A stretch of DNA of 64,000 nucleotides. It comes from Candidatus Saccharimonadota bacterium. GTDB taxonomy: Bacteria; Patescibacteriota; Saccharimonadia; Saccharimonadales; Saccharimonadaceae. Positions 33,173 to 43,142 of this stretch are shown here, in pieces; positions within the stretch are counted from its first letter, which is position 1; every line of letters begins with the position of its first letter. The position numbers and the translations under genes are program-made. The stretch covers positions 1 to 64,000 of the forward strand of contig JAFUBS010000003.1 of NCBI GenBank assembly GCA_017460105.1, read 5' to 3'. A model generated the notes under the pieces. The model made no database searches. It saw only the letters and a program-made list of their open reading frames with translations, and was not told the DNA's origin.

Positions 33173-33277
33173 AAGCTAACTAACTGCGAGTCGGCTTATA
33201 AATAATCAATTCTCCCGTTGAGAGTTTATATATGTCTAAAAAACGCCCTTTGTCGTTGAGCAAACTGGGTGTTTTTT
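33173..33277 (+). ncRNA. short RNA or attenuated leader upstream of rpoBC
   Basis: From the promoter at 33139 the transcript would run ~105 nt to an intrinsic-terminator-like hairpin, AAAAAACGCCC (33238-33248) with GGGTGTTTTTT (33267-33277, one G-U pair). A TCTC/GAGA hairpin lies before it. This could be a free small RNA or an attenuator for rpoBC. A 39-codon frame (33232-33351) crosses the terminator but has weak start signals. Confidence 0.5.
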
Positions 33278-33349
33278 GGTGGATTCGAGAGGTAATTTTC
33301 GGTGATTTTGGTATTGTATTATTCTTGGAAGTGTGGTATTCTAATTTAT

Positions 33350-33517
33350 AAGAAGTAGTGTGCCCTGTTTTTATTACTTATGAGATTTGGCGAGTCTCAG
33401 GGGGAGACAGGACAGTAATCTTCGGCGCTGAGACAATTTGAGAACCTAGAAAAGGAGTTATTCCGGGGTCTTAACTATTGTCAAAAAGATACTAAACACT
33501 AATAAATAAAGGATAAA
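33350..33517 (+). promoter_or_regulatory. rpoB 5' leader
   Basis: A second promoter (TTGTAT 33314-33319; TGGTATTCT, hexamer 33337-33342) would start a leader of ~168 nt. It contains several inverted repeats: CCCTG/CAGGG, GAGA/TCTC, and ATTACT/AGTAAT around 33362-33420. Feedback or antitermination control of RNA polymerase synthesis is plausible. I recognise no Rfam family. rplJ-rplL, which often precede rpoB, are absent. Confidence 0.4.
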
Positions 33518-36500
33518 ATGGCTACAAAACCGAAGTCTGGTGAACGTGTGTTTTTCACCGAAGGCGATCAAGCCCTTCCGATTCCTGATATGATTGCACA
33601 TCAGAAGGATTCTTGGGATGATTTCGTCAAGAACGGACTAAGGGAAGTTTTTGCTGAGCTTAATCCGATTGACGATTATACTGGGCAAAAGTTATCTCTC
33701 CGTTTTAAAGATTATTATTTTAAAGACCCGAAAGAGGACGAAAAGACTGCAAAGTACAACCTCGCTACTTACGAGGCGCCTCTTCATGTATTGGTCGAGC
33801 TAGAGAACAAGGTAACTGGCGAAAAGAAAGAACAGGATATTTACTTTGGTGACTATCCTTGGATGACCGAACGCGCTACCTTTATTATTAACGGTACAGA
33901 ACGCGTTATCGTGTCGCAGCTGATTCGCTCGGCTGGTGTATTCTTCAACGCAGAGACAATTGGACTCAAGCGTTACTACGGTGCAAAGGTGATTCCTGGT
34001 CGTGGTGCTTGGCTAGAGTTCGAGACTGCTGCGAATGGTTCTCTTAGCGTAAAAATCGACCGTCGTCGCAAGATTCCAGTAACGACGTTCCTTCGCGCAC
34101 TTGGCATGACCAAGTCCGAAATCAAGAAGGCATTTGAAAATGTCGATACTGGTGACAGGAAGTTTATTGATATCACGTTGGACAAAGATACCACGTCTAG
34201 CCAGGGCGAAGCATTGCTCGAAGTATATCGTAGGATTCGTCCAGGCGATCTCGCTACGGTAGAGAACGCGAAGTCGATGATTGAGAGAATGTTCTTTGAT
34301 CCAAAGCGTTATGATTATTCAAATGTTGGTCGCTTCAAGATGAATCGCAGACTTGGCTTTGATACGCCAAATGATTCTGCGCACCGTACTTTGCAGATGC
34401 AGGATGTGGTGGCAATTATTTCTGAGATTATTCGTCTCAACAATACGCAAGAAGCGCCAGATGATATTGACTCTTTGTCAAATCGTCGTGTGAAACTAGT
34501 CGGCGAACTCGTACAAAGACAATTCCGTCTCGGTATGCTTCGCTTACAGCGTAATATTCTAGACCGTATGTCAATGGCAAGTACTGATGATGTAACGCCG
34601 TCGCAGTTGCTCAATTCTCGCCCAGTTGTGGCTGCCGTAAAGGAATTTTTCTCTACTTCGCAGCTTTCACAGCTCATGGACGAAGTGAACCCATTCTCTG
34701 AGCTAGCACATAAGCGCCGTCTAAGCTCGATGGGTCCTGGTGGTCTTACTCGTGAGCGTGCTGGATTTGATGTACGTGATGCTCACCCGACTCACTATGG
34801 CCGTATTTGTACGGTAGAGACACCAGAAGGTGGTAACGTAGGTCTCGTACTTAACTTTGCTACTTACGCGAGAATCAATGAATATGGTTTCATTGAAGCG
34901 CCTTATCGCGTAGTTAAAAACGGCAAGGTGACTGACGAAGTAGTATATATGGACGCTGATACTGAGCAAGACAAAATTATCGCCGATGCTTCAGTAAAAC
35001 TAGACAAAGATGGTAAGTTTGTTGAAGATTGGGTATCTGCTCGCGTACATGGTACGCCAGCTCAGGTAGAAGCTTCTCGTGTGACGCACATTGATGCAGC
35101 ACACAAGGAAATTCTCGGTGTATCAGCATCACTCATTCCATTTGTTGAGAAAAACCGTGTCGACCGCTCCCTCATGGCCTGCGCCATGCAGAAGCAAGCA
35201 GTGCCACTACTTAGAACTGATAATCCAATTGTTGGTACTGGTATTGAGCGTGAAGTCGCTAAGAACACTTCACAACTAGTCACTGCATCTGGCAATGGTG
35301 TCGTAAAGAAAGCCGACGGCGTATCCGTCATTGTAACTTACGATAAGGGCGGTGACAGAGAATACAAGTTGCAGCACTTCGAGAAGACCAATGACGATCG
35401 TTGTTATAATCAGCGTACTGTCGTAGCACGCGGTCAGAAAGTAAAGAAGGGCGATGCTCTTATCGAAGGCGCATCGATTCATGATGGCGAACTCGCACTT
35501 GGCCGCGACCTCTTGGTAGCATTTATGCCATGGCGTGGTTACAACATGGATGACGCTATTGTGATTTCTAACCGTTTGGTAGAAGATGATACTCTTACTT
35601 CTATCAACATCAAGGATTTTGACGTAGAAGTACGTGAAACAAAGCTTGGTCCAGAGCAAGTAACTCGCGATATTCCTAATGTATCTGAGCACTCGCTTCG
35701 TCATCTTGGTGAAGATGGCATTGTGACCGTTGGCTCTGAAGTGAAGAATGGCGACATTCTCGTTGGTAAGATTACTCCTAAGGGCGAGCAAGAGCTCAGC
35801 TCTGAAGAGAGATTGCTCCGTGCTATCTTTGGCGAAAAAGCCAAGGACGTACGTGATACTTCCGTGCGTATGAACGGTTCTTCGACGGGTAAAGTAGTCG
35901 ATGTGCGTGTCTATACTCGCGAACAAGGTCACGAGCTCAAAGCTGGCGTAATTATGCAAATTAAAATCTTTGTAGCTGAAATGCGCAAGATTGGTGTGGG
36001 TGATAAGCTCGCTGGACGTCACGGTAACAAGGGTGTGGTATCCCGCGTACTCCCAGTGGAAGATATGCCATTTATGGAAGACGGTACACCAATTGATATC
36101 GTGCTTTCGCCAATGGGCGTACCTTCACGTATGAACCTCGGTCAGTTGTTTGAAACTCACCTTGGTATGGCGGCTCGCGCACTTGGATACAAGGTCGCGA
36201 CCCCATCATTTAACGGTGTACCTGACGAAGTAATTTCTGACCAATTAGAGAAAGCTGGATTTGCTCGTGATGGTCGTGTACAGCTATACGATGGTCTAAC
36301 TGGTGAACCATTCAATGAGAGAACATCTGTTGGTGTAATGCACATGCTAAAACTTCACCACATGGTGGAAGATAAGATTCACGCTCGTTCAACTGGTCCT
36401 TATACAATGGTGACACAGCAGCCACTCGGTGGTAAGGCTCAGAACGGTGGTCAGCGTTTCGGAGAAATGGAGGTGTGGGCACTCGAAGCTTATGGTGCTG

Positions 36501-36934
36501 CTACTACACTTCAGGAAATGCTCACTATTAAGTCTGATGACGTCTATGGACGTGCGAAGGCATACGAAGCAATCATTAAACACGAACCAATTGAAGGTCC
36601 GAAGCTTCCAGAAGGCTTTAACGTTCTCGTGAAGGAACTTCAAGGTCTTGGTCTCAAGGTAGACCTCTTGGATCACGGTGAATCTAATGATGCAGGTGAT
36701 GTGATTGAGCGCACATCTCGTGAAATTGAAAAATCAAAAGATGATCAATCGATTTATGATCAACATAAGAAAGACACTGAACCGCAAATCGTTGATCTTG
36801 ATGACGAAGAAGCGGCCGCAATGATGGCGGAAGAAGGTGTCGAAATAAAAGAGGGCGATGAAGAGTCTACGGATAGTTTCGCAGAAGAAGAGGAACTAGA
36901 CGAAGGTACAATTGACCTCGGAGAGGAGTTCTAA
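33518..36934 (+). CDS. rpoB: RNA polymerase beta subunit
   Basis: A 1138-residue catalytic beta subunit. Recognisable regions are the rifampicin-pocket stretch SQLSQLMDEVNPFSELAHKRRLS (~376-398; a normal Ser/Asp/His/Arg set), GRICTVETPEGGNVGLV, the KxGDALIEG region, GYNMDDAIVIS, GRHGNKGVVS (~829-838) and the C-terminal GGKAQNGGQRFGEMEVWALEAYGA. Shorter than E. coli (1342) through loss of lineage-specific insertions. An acidic tail follows ~1075. It is separated from rpoC by one base after GAGAGGAG. Confidence 0.97.
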   Translation: MATKPKSGERVFFTEGDQALPIPDMIAHQKDSWDDFVKNGLREVFAELNPIDDYTGQKLSLRFKDYYFKDPKEDEKTAKYNLATYEAPLHVLVELENKVTGEKKEQDIYFGDYPWMTERATFIINGTERVIVSQLIRSAGVFFNAETIGLKRYYGAKVIPGRGAWLEFETAANGSLSVKIDRRRKIPVTTFLRALGMTKSEIKKAFENVDTGDRKFIDITLDKDTTSSQGEALLEVYRRIRPGDLATVENAKSMIERMFFDPKRYDYSNVGRFKMNRRLGFDTPNDSAHRTLQMQDVVAIISEIIRLNNTQEAPDDIDSLSNRRVKLVGELVQRQFRLGMLRLQRNILDRMSMASTDDVTPSQLLNSRPVVAAVKEFFSTSQLSQLMDEVNPFSELAHKRRLSSMGPGGLTRERAGFDVRDAHPTHYGRICTVETPEGGNVGLVLNFATYARINEYGFIEAPYRVVKNGKVTDEVVYMDADTEQDKIIADASVKLDKDGKFVEDWVSARVHGTPAQVEASRVTHIDAAHKEILGVSASLIPFVEKNRVDRSLMACAMQKQAVPLLRTDNPIVGTGIEREVAKNTSQLVTASGNGVVKKADGVSVIVTYDKGGDREYKLQHFEKTNDDRCYNQRTVVARGQKVKKGDALIEGASIHDGELALGRDLLVAFMPWRGYNMDDAIVISNRLVEDDTLTSINIKDFDVEVRETKLGPEQVTRDIPNVSEHSLRHLGEDGIVTVGSEVKNGDILVGKITPKGEQELSSEERLLRAIFGEKAKDVRDTSVRMNGSSTGKVVDVRVYTREQGHELKAGVIMQIKIFVAEMRKIGVGDKLAGRHGNKGVVSRVLPVEDMPFMEDGTPIDIVLSPMGVPSRMNLGQLFETHLGMAARALGYKVATPSFNGVPDEVISDQLEKAGFARDGRVQLYDGLTGEPFNERTSVGVMHMLKLHHMVEDKIHARSTGPYTMVTQQPLGGKAQNGGQRFGEMEVWALEAYGAATTLQEMLTIKSDDVYGRAKAYEAIIKHEPIEGPKLPEGFNVLVKELQGLGLKVDLLDHGESNDAGDVIERTSREIEKSKDDQSIYDQHKKDTEPQIVDLDDEEAAAMMAEEGVEIKEGDEESTDSFAEEEELDEGTIDLGEEF

Positions 36935-36935
36935 T

Positions 36936-39900
36936 ATGGCGTGGATGGACAACTTTATTAGTGCTTCAGACTTTGATTCAATTCGCTTGTCGGTAGCAAG
37001 TCGCGACGACATCTTGAATTGGAGCTACGGTGAAGTAACCAAGCCAGAGACGATTAACTATCGTACTCAAAAACCAGAACGTGATGGTCTGTTCTGTGAG
37101 AGAATCTTCGGACCAACAAAAGATATTAATCCACACGATAGCAAGCTGAAGGGTGTACGTTCACGCGAGGCGGCAGTCGATAAGGAAGGTAATCTCGTCA
37201 CGAAGTCAATTACACGTCGTGAGCGTATGGGCCACATTTCGTTAGCTGCGCCAGTTGCACACATTTGGTTTATGCGTGGAATTCCATCAGCTTTGTCGCT
37301 TTTGCTCGATATTACAGTTAAGAATATCGAAAAGGTGGTTTATTTTGCAACGTATCTTATTACCGATGCAAAGACTGATGAAATTCAGAAGACTCTTGAA
37401 AGTCTCGAAGGCCAGACTATGGCCGCACGTGATGCGATTCGCTTGCGCTATGAGAAAGAATCAAAGGCCGACAATGCTGACGTAAAGGCACTCGCCGAGG
37501 CACAGACTAAGGAGCTAGAAGAGCTTGAGTCTGATTATGCCGCTCGCAAGTCGATGCTAGAATCTTTCAAGAAGGGTGGCGTAATTACGGAAGTCGAATA
37601 TCGTAATCTTCCAGAAGAATACGAAGATTTGATCACTGTAGAGATGGGCGCACAGGCAATCAAGAAATTGCTTGATGAAATCGATCTTGATAAGTTGATT
37701 GAAGATTTGCGTGCTGAAGCTGCTGAGGCTAAAGGCCAGAGAGAGAAGAAGCTTCAAAAGCGTCTCAAGACTCTTGAAGGCATGCAGGCTGCGGGTATCA
37801 AGCCAGAGGATTTGATACTTACAGTAATTCCGGTGATTCCACCAGATCTACGTCCAATGATTGCACTTCCTGGTGGTCGTTTTGCGACGTCGGACCTCAA
37901 CGATTTGTATCGCCGCGTAATTAACCGTAACAATCGCCTGAAGAAGTTGATTGACCTTAACGCTCCAGAAGTGATTTGCCGCAACGAAATGAGAATGTTG
38001 CAGGAAGCTGTTGATGCTCTTATTGATAACTCTGCAGCGCATGGCTCTCGTGGCGCAAATTCCACCAATGGTCGTCGCAAACTGAAATCATTGTCTGACC
38101 TTCTCAAGGGTAAGCAGGGTCGTTTCCGTCAGAACCTTCTTGGCAAGCGCGTAGACTACTCTGGTCGTTCTGTAATTGTGGTAGGTCCAGAGTTGAAACT
38201 CAACGAATGCGGTCTGCCAAAGCAAATGGCGCTTGAGCTATTTAAACCATTCGTGATTTCATGGTTGATTGCTAATGAGCATGCAAATAATATTCGTGCA
38301 GCTTCACGTCTAATTGAAGCGAAGGAAACTATTGTTTGGGATGCGCTAGACGACGTAATTAAGGGTAAGTATGTACTTCTCAACCGTGCTCCGTCACTTC
38401 ACCGTTTGTCAGTTCAGGCTTTCCAACCAAGACTGATTGATGGTAAGGCAATTAAGCTTCATCCACTCGTGGCGTCTGGCTTTAACGCAGACTATGATGG
38501 TGACCAGATGGCAGTACATCTACCGCTTTCTGAGGCCGCTCAGACGGAAGCCAGAGAGCTGATGTCTGCTTCGAAGAATCTTTTGAAGCCAGCTGATGGT
38601 TCTCCAGTACTTGCGATTTATCAGGACGTGGTGCTTGGTGCATATTATCTGACTTATGATAAGCCAGGTACGGATCAAGGCGATCCAAAGGCATTCTCGT
38701 CGGTTTACGAAGCTGAAATGGCTTATGATCAGGGAATTATCGCTCTTCAGACCCCAATTCGTGTGTTTGCGAAGAAGGAAATTCGCGATACTACCCTCGG
38801 TCGTGTGATTTTCAACGAGATTTTGCCAAAGGAATATCCATACGATAACTCCGTCCAGACCAAGAAGCATTTGTCTAAAGTTATGGCAGATATCTTTGAT
38901 TTGTACGGTGCAGATGTGATGGTGAAAGTTGCTGACGATCTCAAGGATTTGGCGTTCGAATACGAAACGGTCGCATCGATTTCTACCGCAAAAGATGATT
39001 ATCCTACCTACGATGAAATTGATGACTTTATCGCAGAAGGCGATGCAAAGACGGCGCTAATTCAGCAACAGTACAATGATGGTCTTGTCACCGATGAAGA
39101 GCGCTACAAACTAACGATTGCCAACTGGCGTGATATTGACAAGAAGATTTCGGAGTTCTTGCAGAGCAAGCTCTCTGAAATGGACACCGATATCGCAGTG
39201 ATGGTGAACTCTGGCGCTCGTGGTAATATTTCCAACATCAAGCTCGCTTCGGCAGAGATTGGTATCATGGTGGATATTAACAACAACGAAATCGAGCTCC
39301 CGGTGAAGTCGTCTTACAAGAAAGGTCTTAACACTCTAGAGTCCTTCATCGCGACGCGAGGTGCTCGTCAGGGTCAGGTATCTACGGCTCTTCGTACGGC
39401 AGACTCTGGTTACCTTACTCGTCGTCTCGTCGATGTGTCGCAAGACGTATTTACGACTGACGAAGAGGCGGAAGACCCAGGCTTTACTGTATATAAGTAT
39501 GAGACAGAGCTATCTGGTATCGACTTCTCTGCACGTATCGCTGGTCGTTACACTGCAGAAGCAGTTCCTGGATATTTGGAAGCTGATCAACTAATTTCGA
39601 ATGAAGTTGCCAAGCAAATCGAGGCAGACGAAAACATTGACTCTGTAAAGATTCAATCTGTTCTTTCGACGACTGCTGTTGAAGGCGTGCCACGCAAGGC
39701 TTACGGTATCGATATGGCTACCCGTGCATTGGTGGCTGCACATGAACCAGTCGGCGTGATTGCGGCTCAGTCACTTGGTGAACCAGGTACCCAGCTGACG
39801 CTTGATACCAAGCACGGTTCTGGTGTGGCAGGTTCTGGTGCTATCGCACGTGGTCTTCCTCGTGTAGAAGAGCTTCTTGAGGCTCGTACGCCAAAGGGTC

Positions 39901-40769
39901 AGGCTTACGTATCGCCAATCGATGGTGTCGTAGAAGTCTGGGAGGATAATGGTCATTATGTAGTCCAAATTACTCCACAGTCCGGTGATATCAAGAGATT
40001 TGAGCTCGATGGTCGCAAGCCAGCGGTAAAGGACGGTCAGTCGGTCAAGGCGGGCGCAACTCTCATCAAGAAGAGTGGCGACAAGCCAGCCGTAAAAGCA
40101 ACCAATGATGGTATCGTAGAACTTGTCAAAGACGCGGTTATCTTGGTATCTGCGGCTACTGCTTCGGCAAAGATTGAAATCCCAGGTGAAGCAGAACTCG
40201 TTGTAAAGTCTAACGACAGCGTCCAAGCGGGCGATCGTTTGACGACTGGTTCTTTGAACTTGCAAGACTTACTCAAATACAAGGGCATTGAGGAAACTGA
40301 ACGTTACATCATGAACGATGTTCTATCAGTCTACTCTGCGCAAGGTCATGAGATTTCACCAAAGCACCTTGAGATTTTGGTACGCCAGATGTTCTCACGT
40401 GTACAGGTGAAAGAGCCAGGTGATTCTGATTTCGTAGCTGGAGATATCGTCTCGAAGGCTGCCGTAATCGAAGAGAACAACAAGCTAGAGGCAGAAGGCA
40501 AAGAGCCGGCAACCTATAGCAACTTGCTCCTCGGCATTACGAAGGTCTCTATCTTCTCTGATTCGTTCTTGTCAGCAGCATCCTTCCAGGATACCACCCG
40601 TGTGCTTATCAATGCGGCTATCAATGGACGTGTTGATCACTTGAAGGGCCTAAAGGAAAACGTGATTATTGGTCGCAAGATTCCTGTAGGTACTGGTGTT
40701 GCTCCTATCGAAGATTTCGAAATGCCGGAGTCTAAAGAGCCGACAGAAGAAGATCTAGAGAATCTTTAA
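36936..40769 (+). CDS. rpoC: RNA polymerase beta' subunit
   Basis: A 1277-residue catalytic subunit. The active-site metal motif NADYDGDQMAVH lies near residue 518-529. LLGKRVDYSGRSVI and PSLHRLSVQAF precede it. The trigger loop region (SYKKGLNTLESFIATRGARQG) and the C-terminal GEPGTQLTLDTKH are intact. The N-terminal zinc-binding Cys cluster seen in E. coli and Bacillus beta' is not evident. The ATG is chosen over an upstream in-frame GTG at 36912 because GAGAGGAG sits 7 nt before it. Confidence 0.97.
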   Translation: MAWMDNFISASDFDSIRLSVASRDDILNWSYGEVTKPETINYRTQKPERDGLFCERIFGPTKDINPHDSKLKGVRSREAAVDKEGNLVTKSITRRERMGHISLAAPVAHIWFMRGIPSALSLLLDITVKNIEKVVYFATYLITDAKTDEIQKTLESLEGQTMAARDAIRLRYEKESKADNADVKALAEAQTKELEELESDYAARKSMLESFKKGGVITEVEYRNLPEEYEDLITVEMGAQAIKKLLDEIDLDKLIEDLRAEAAEAKGQREKKLQKRLKTLEGMQAAGIKPEDLILTVIPVIPPDLRPMIALPGGRFATSDLNDLYRRVINRNNRLKKLIDLNAPEVICRNEMRMLQEAVDALIDNSAAHGSRGANSTNGRRKLKSLSDLLKGKQGRFRQNLLGKRVDYSGRSVIVVGPELKLNECGLPKQMALELFKPFVISWLIANEHANNIRAASRLIEAKETIVWDALDDVIKGKYVLLNRAPSLHRLSVQAFQPRLIDGKAIKLHPLVASGFNADYDGDQMAVHLPLSEAAQTEARELMSASKNLLKPADGSPVLAIYQDVVLGAYYLTYDKPGTDQGDPKAFSSVYEAEMAYDQGIIALQTPIRVFAKKEIRDTTLGRVIFNEILPKEYPYDNSVQTKKHLSKVMADIFDLYGADVMVKVADDLKDLAFEYETVASISTAKDDYPTYDEIDDFIAEGDAKTALIQQQYNDGLVTDEERYKLTIANWRDIDKKISEFLQSKLSEMDTDIAVMVNSGARGNISNIKLASAEIGIMVDINNNEIELPVKSSYKKGLNTLESFIATRGARQGQVSTALRTADSGYLTRRLVDVSQDVFTTDEEAEDPGFTVYKYETELSGIDFSARIAGRYTAEAVPGYLEADQLISNEVAKQIEADENIDSVKIQSVLSTTAVEGVPRKAYGIDMATRALVAAHEPVGVIAAQSLGEPGTQLTLDTKHGSGVAGSGAIARGLPRVEELLEARTPKGQAYVSPIDGVVEVWEDNGHYVVQITPQSGDIKRFELDGRKPAVKDGQSVKAGATLIKKSGDKPAVKATNDGIVELVKDAVILVSAATASAKIEIPGEAELVVKSNDSVQAGDRLTTGSLNLQDLLKYKGIEETERYIMNDVLSVYSAQGHEISPKHLEILVRQMFSRVQVKEPGDSDFVAGDIVSKAAVIEENNKLEAEGKEPATYSNLLLGITKVSIFSDSFLSAASFQDTTRVLINAAINGRVDHLKGLKENVIIGRKIPVGTGVAPIEDFEMPESKEPTEEDLENL

Positions 40770-40890
40770 CAACTAGATAATATCACTCGTGGCCGCGTCC
40801 GGCCGGCCCGTCGCCACGGGCGGCCGGCGCTAATTCTCGCGCTGCCGCGCTCCGAAATGCCACGAGTTGATATTATCCTAGTTGTTTTTT
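40768..40890 (+). terminator. large palindromic terminator after rpoC
   Basis: Arms 40768-40793 and 40859-40886 pair over ~26 bp with two single-base bulges, beginning AACAACTAGATAATATCA and starting inside the rpoC stop codon. The centre is a GC-rich hairpin (GGCCCG-tcgcca-CGGGC). T6 follows at 40885-40890. It resembles the other giant palindromes but lacks the shared 33-nt core. Confidence 0.8.
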
Positions 40891-41035
40891 GTTATCTGCT
40901 ACTTAGTGCTCGACCTGATTTGTTGACGAAACTTTCGCTTGGGCTTGCAAAATGCTCACAAGGAGATAGTATTTTTATTCTTCCAAAATCTCCATAAGTG
41001 TGATATTATTATAGGTAGTACTGTAAAGAGGTTTT

Positions 41036-42469
41036 ATGCATTTCAAGAATATTTTCAAATCCCTGAAGAACAAAGACATGCTAAAGAGAATTTTAATCAT
41101 CTTTGGTATTTTGGTGGCGTATCGGTTTCTAGCAGAAGTGCCAGTGCCGATGGGTGATGCGGCGACATTTAAGGAAGCCGTTTCAAATTTACTCGAAAAG
41201 TCAGATTTTTCTAATTTCTTGAACTTGATTTCTGGTGGCGGACTTGCATCATTCAGTATTATCCTGGTAGGTCTGTCGCCATATATTACTGGTTCTATCG
41301 TGGTGCAATTGATGACAAAAGCGATTCCGAGCCTCGAAGAACTGTCAAATGATGGCGAGACGGGTCGTCGCAAGATTAACCAGTGGACGCGTATGTTGAC
41401 TGTGCCACTAGCGATTATTCAATCTATTGCTTATATTTATATTCTTTATCAGGGTACATTGACGCCAAATATTGCTACGGATTTTGTACCAACAGCTGGC
41501 GACTGGGTACTATCCATTATCTCGATGACGACTGGCTCTTTGATTCTGATGTGGCTCGGCGAGCTGATTACGGAACAGGGAATCGGCAACGGTATTTCTA
41601 CACTTATCTTTGCGTCAATTATTTCACAATTGCCTACGACAATGGCTTCGCTCGGCGCGGCGCTATTTGACACGAGTGCTGGTACGCTTAATTTGTTTGG
41701 CTGGTTAGAACTGCCAGTGAATCCTACGGTATTCTGGATAGTGCTGGGATTCGCTGTCGCAATGCTCATTGTGATTTACTTCTTGGTAAAGTTAAACGAA
41801 GCTCAGCGCATAATTACCATTAATTATGCCAAGCGTGTACATGGCAACTCTTCTTATGGTGGAATTAAGTCAATTTTGCCAATTAAGCTGATTGCGGCTG
41901 GTGTGGTGCCGGTGATTTTCGCGACGGCGTTCTTGTCGCTTCCTGCACTGATTGGCCAGGTAATTACATCTGTGGATCCAGGCAATGAGTTTGGTGCATC
42001 ACTAGTCACAATTTTCTCGGCACCGTCGGCAAGTAACTTTGCTACTATGTATCCTGATGGTATCACGCCGCGCTGGTTTGCTTATCCTGCGATGTATTTT
42101 GCACTAGTGTTTGTATTTACATATTTCTATACTTCGATTGTATTTAATACTAAGGAAATTGCCGATAACCTGCAAAAGCAGGGTGGCTTCATCGAAGGAG
42201 TGCGTCCTGGGTACAAGACGGCGGAATATTTGAGCAAAGTAGTGAATCGTCTTAATCTGTTTGGTGCTTTGGCGCTAGGTGTGATTGCGATGCTTCCATT
42301 TGCGACGGATTATATCTTCATTCTGACGATGGGCGCTCCGCAAGGACTTTCAATCTCGGGTACAGGTCTTCTTATCGTTGTGACGGTGGCTTTGGAGAAT
42401 CTAAGGTCGTTAGATTCTCGCGCATTAATGATAACATATGACGATTTTAGCAATGAGTTTGAGAATTAG
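41036..42469 (+). CDS. secY: protein translocase subunit SecY
   Basis: A 477-residue ten-helix membrane protein forming the Sec channel that exports the many signal-peptide proteins of this window. The N-terminal FKSLKNKDMLKRILIIFGILVAYRFLAEVPVP and SPYITGSIVVQLM are SecY signatures; the cytosolic loop NEAQRIITINYAKRV and the C-terminal GTGLLIVVTVALE helix are present. It is longer than E. coli SecY (443). Unusually it sits away from the ribosomal operon, paired with a sortase gene whose start overlaps its 3' end. Confidence 0.95.
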   Translation: MHFKNIFKSLKNKDMLKRILIIFGILVAYRFLAEVPVPMGDAATFKEAVSNLLEKSDFSNFLNLISGGGLASFSIILVGLSPYITGSIVVQLMTKAIPSLEELSNDGETGRRKINQWTRMLTVPLAIIQSIAYIYILYQGTLTPNIATDFVPTAGDWVLSIISMTTGSLILMWLGELITEQGIGNGISTLIFASIISQLPTTMASLGAALFDTSAGTLNLFGWLELPVNPTVFWIVLGFAVAMLIVIYFLVKLNEAQRIITINYAKRVHGNSSYGGIKSILPIKLIAAGVVPVIFATAFLSLPALIGQVITSVDPGNEFGASLVTIFSAPSASNFATMYPDGITPRWFAYPAMYFALVFVFTYFYTSIVFNTKEIADNLQKQGGFIEGVRPGYKTAEYLSKVVNRLNLFGALALGVIAMLPFATDYIFILTMGAPQGLSISGTGLLIVVTVALENLRSLDSRALMITYDDFSNEFEN

Positions 42470-43142
42470 TGGGCACGGCAAGACAATTGCCAAGTGGGCG
42501 ATAGTTGGTACTCTCGGAATACTGGTTTTGGTGTTCTTTGTACGTGTGGCCGTATGGGAAGCAAATTATTACAATGAAAAGGACGGCAGCGAACGTGAAG
42601 TACTTGCCGTAGAGACTCAACAAGAAGAATTAGTCGAAGAAAAGCCTAGCGAGGAAGATGTCTACAACTACTATGTATCTGCAGAAAAGCCAAGGTATTT
42701 GACAATTTCGAAGTTGGGTGTGGAGAATGCTCGCATTTTGCCGGTATCGATTAATTCTGACGGAGCATTAGGAACGCCAAACAACATTTTTGACGTGGGA
42801 TGGTATGTCAATTCTGGTTTGCCAGGTAAGGGTGGCACGATGCTGATTGACGGTCACAATGGCGGGCCGCATGTGCATGGAGTATTCAAGGATTTGCCAA
42901 TACTCGAAAGCGGAGATTTAATTATCGTTGAGCGTGGTGACGGGGAAAAGTTCACGTATTCCGTGGTGGACAACAAGGAAGTGCCACTCTCTGAGTCTGA
43001 TGTGTATATGGCGACTGCGATGAAGTCGCCGGAAGCGGGCAAGGAGTCTGTAACGTTGATTTCGTGTACTGGAGAATGGTCGCAGAGCCAAGGAACTTAT
43101 CTTTCTCGTCAGTTCGCAAGAGCAGTACTAGTAAAAGATTAA
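42438..43142 (+). CDS. membrane-anchored sortase
   Basis: A 234-residue cysteine transpeptidase. One N-terminal membrane helix (~16-38, WAIVGTLGILVLVFFVRVAVW), a linker, then the sortase barrel (~85-234). Catalytic His is in MLIDGHNG (~135-142), Cys in VTLISCTGEWSQ (~208-219), Arg in YLSRQFAR (~224-231). It would attach proteins to the cell wall or polymerise them; no LPXTG-type substrate is visible in this window. The start is either this ATG (32-nt overlap with secY) or one at 42453. Confidence 0.87.
   Translation: MTILAMSLRISGHGKTIAKWAIVGTLGILVLVFFVRVAVWEANYYNEKDGSEREVLAVETQQEELVEEKPSEEDVYNYYVSAEKPRYLTISKLGVENARILPVSINSDGALGTPNNIFDVGWYVNSGLPGKGGTMLIDGHNGGPHVHGVFKDLPILESGDLIIVERGDGEKFTYSVVDNKEVPLSESDVYMATAMKSPEAGKESVTLISCTGEWSQSQGTYLSRQFARAVLVKD

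Noticed and set aside
33232-33351. 39-codon ORF in the rpoB leader
   Set aside because: It spans a terminator-like hairpin, has only a weak GAGAG before its ATG, and the composition is not convincing; kept only as a note.
40939-41157. 72-codon ORF overlapping the start of secY
   Set aside because: Different frame shadow of secY and its leader; no RBS or family.
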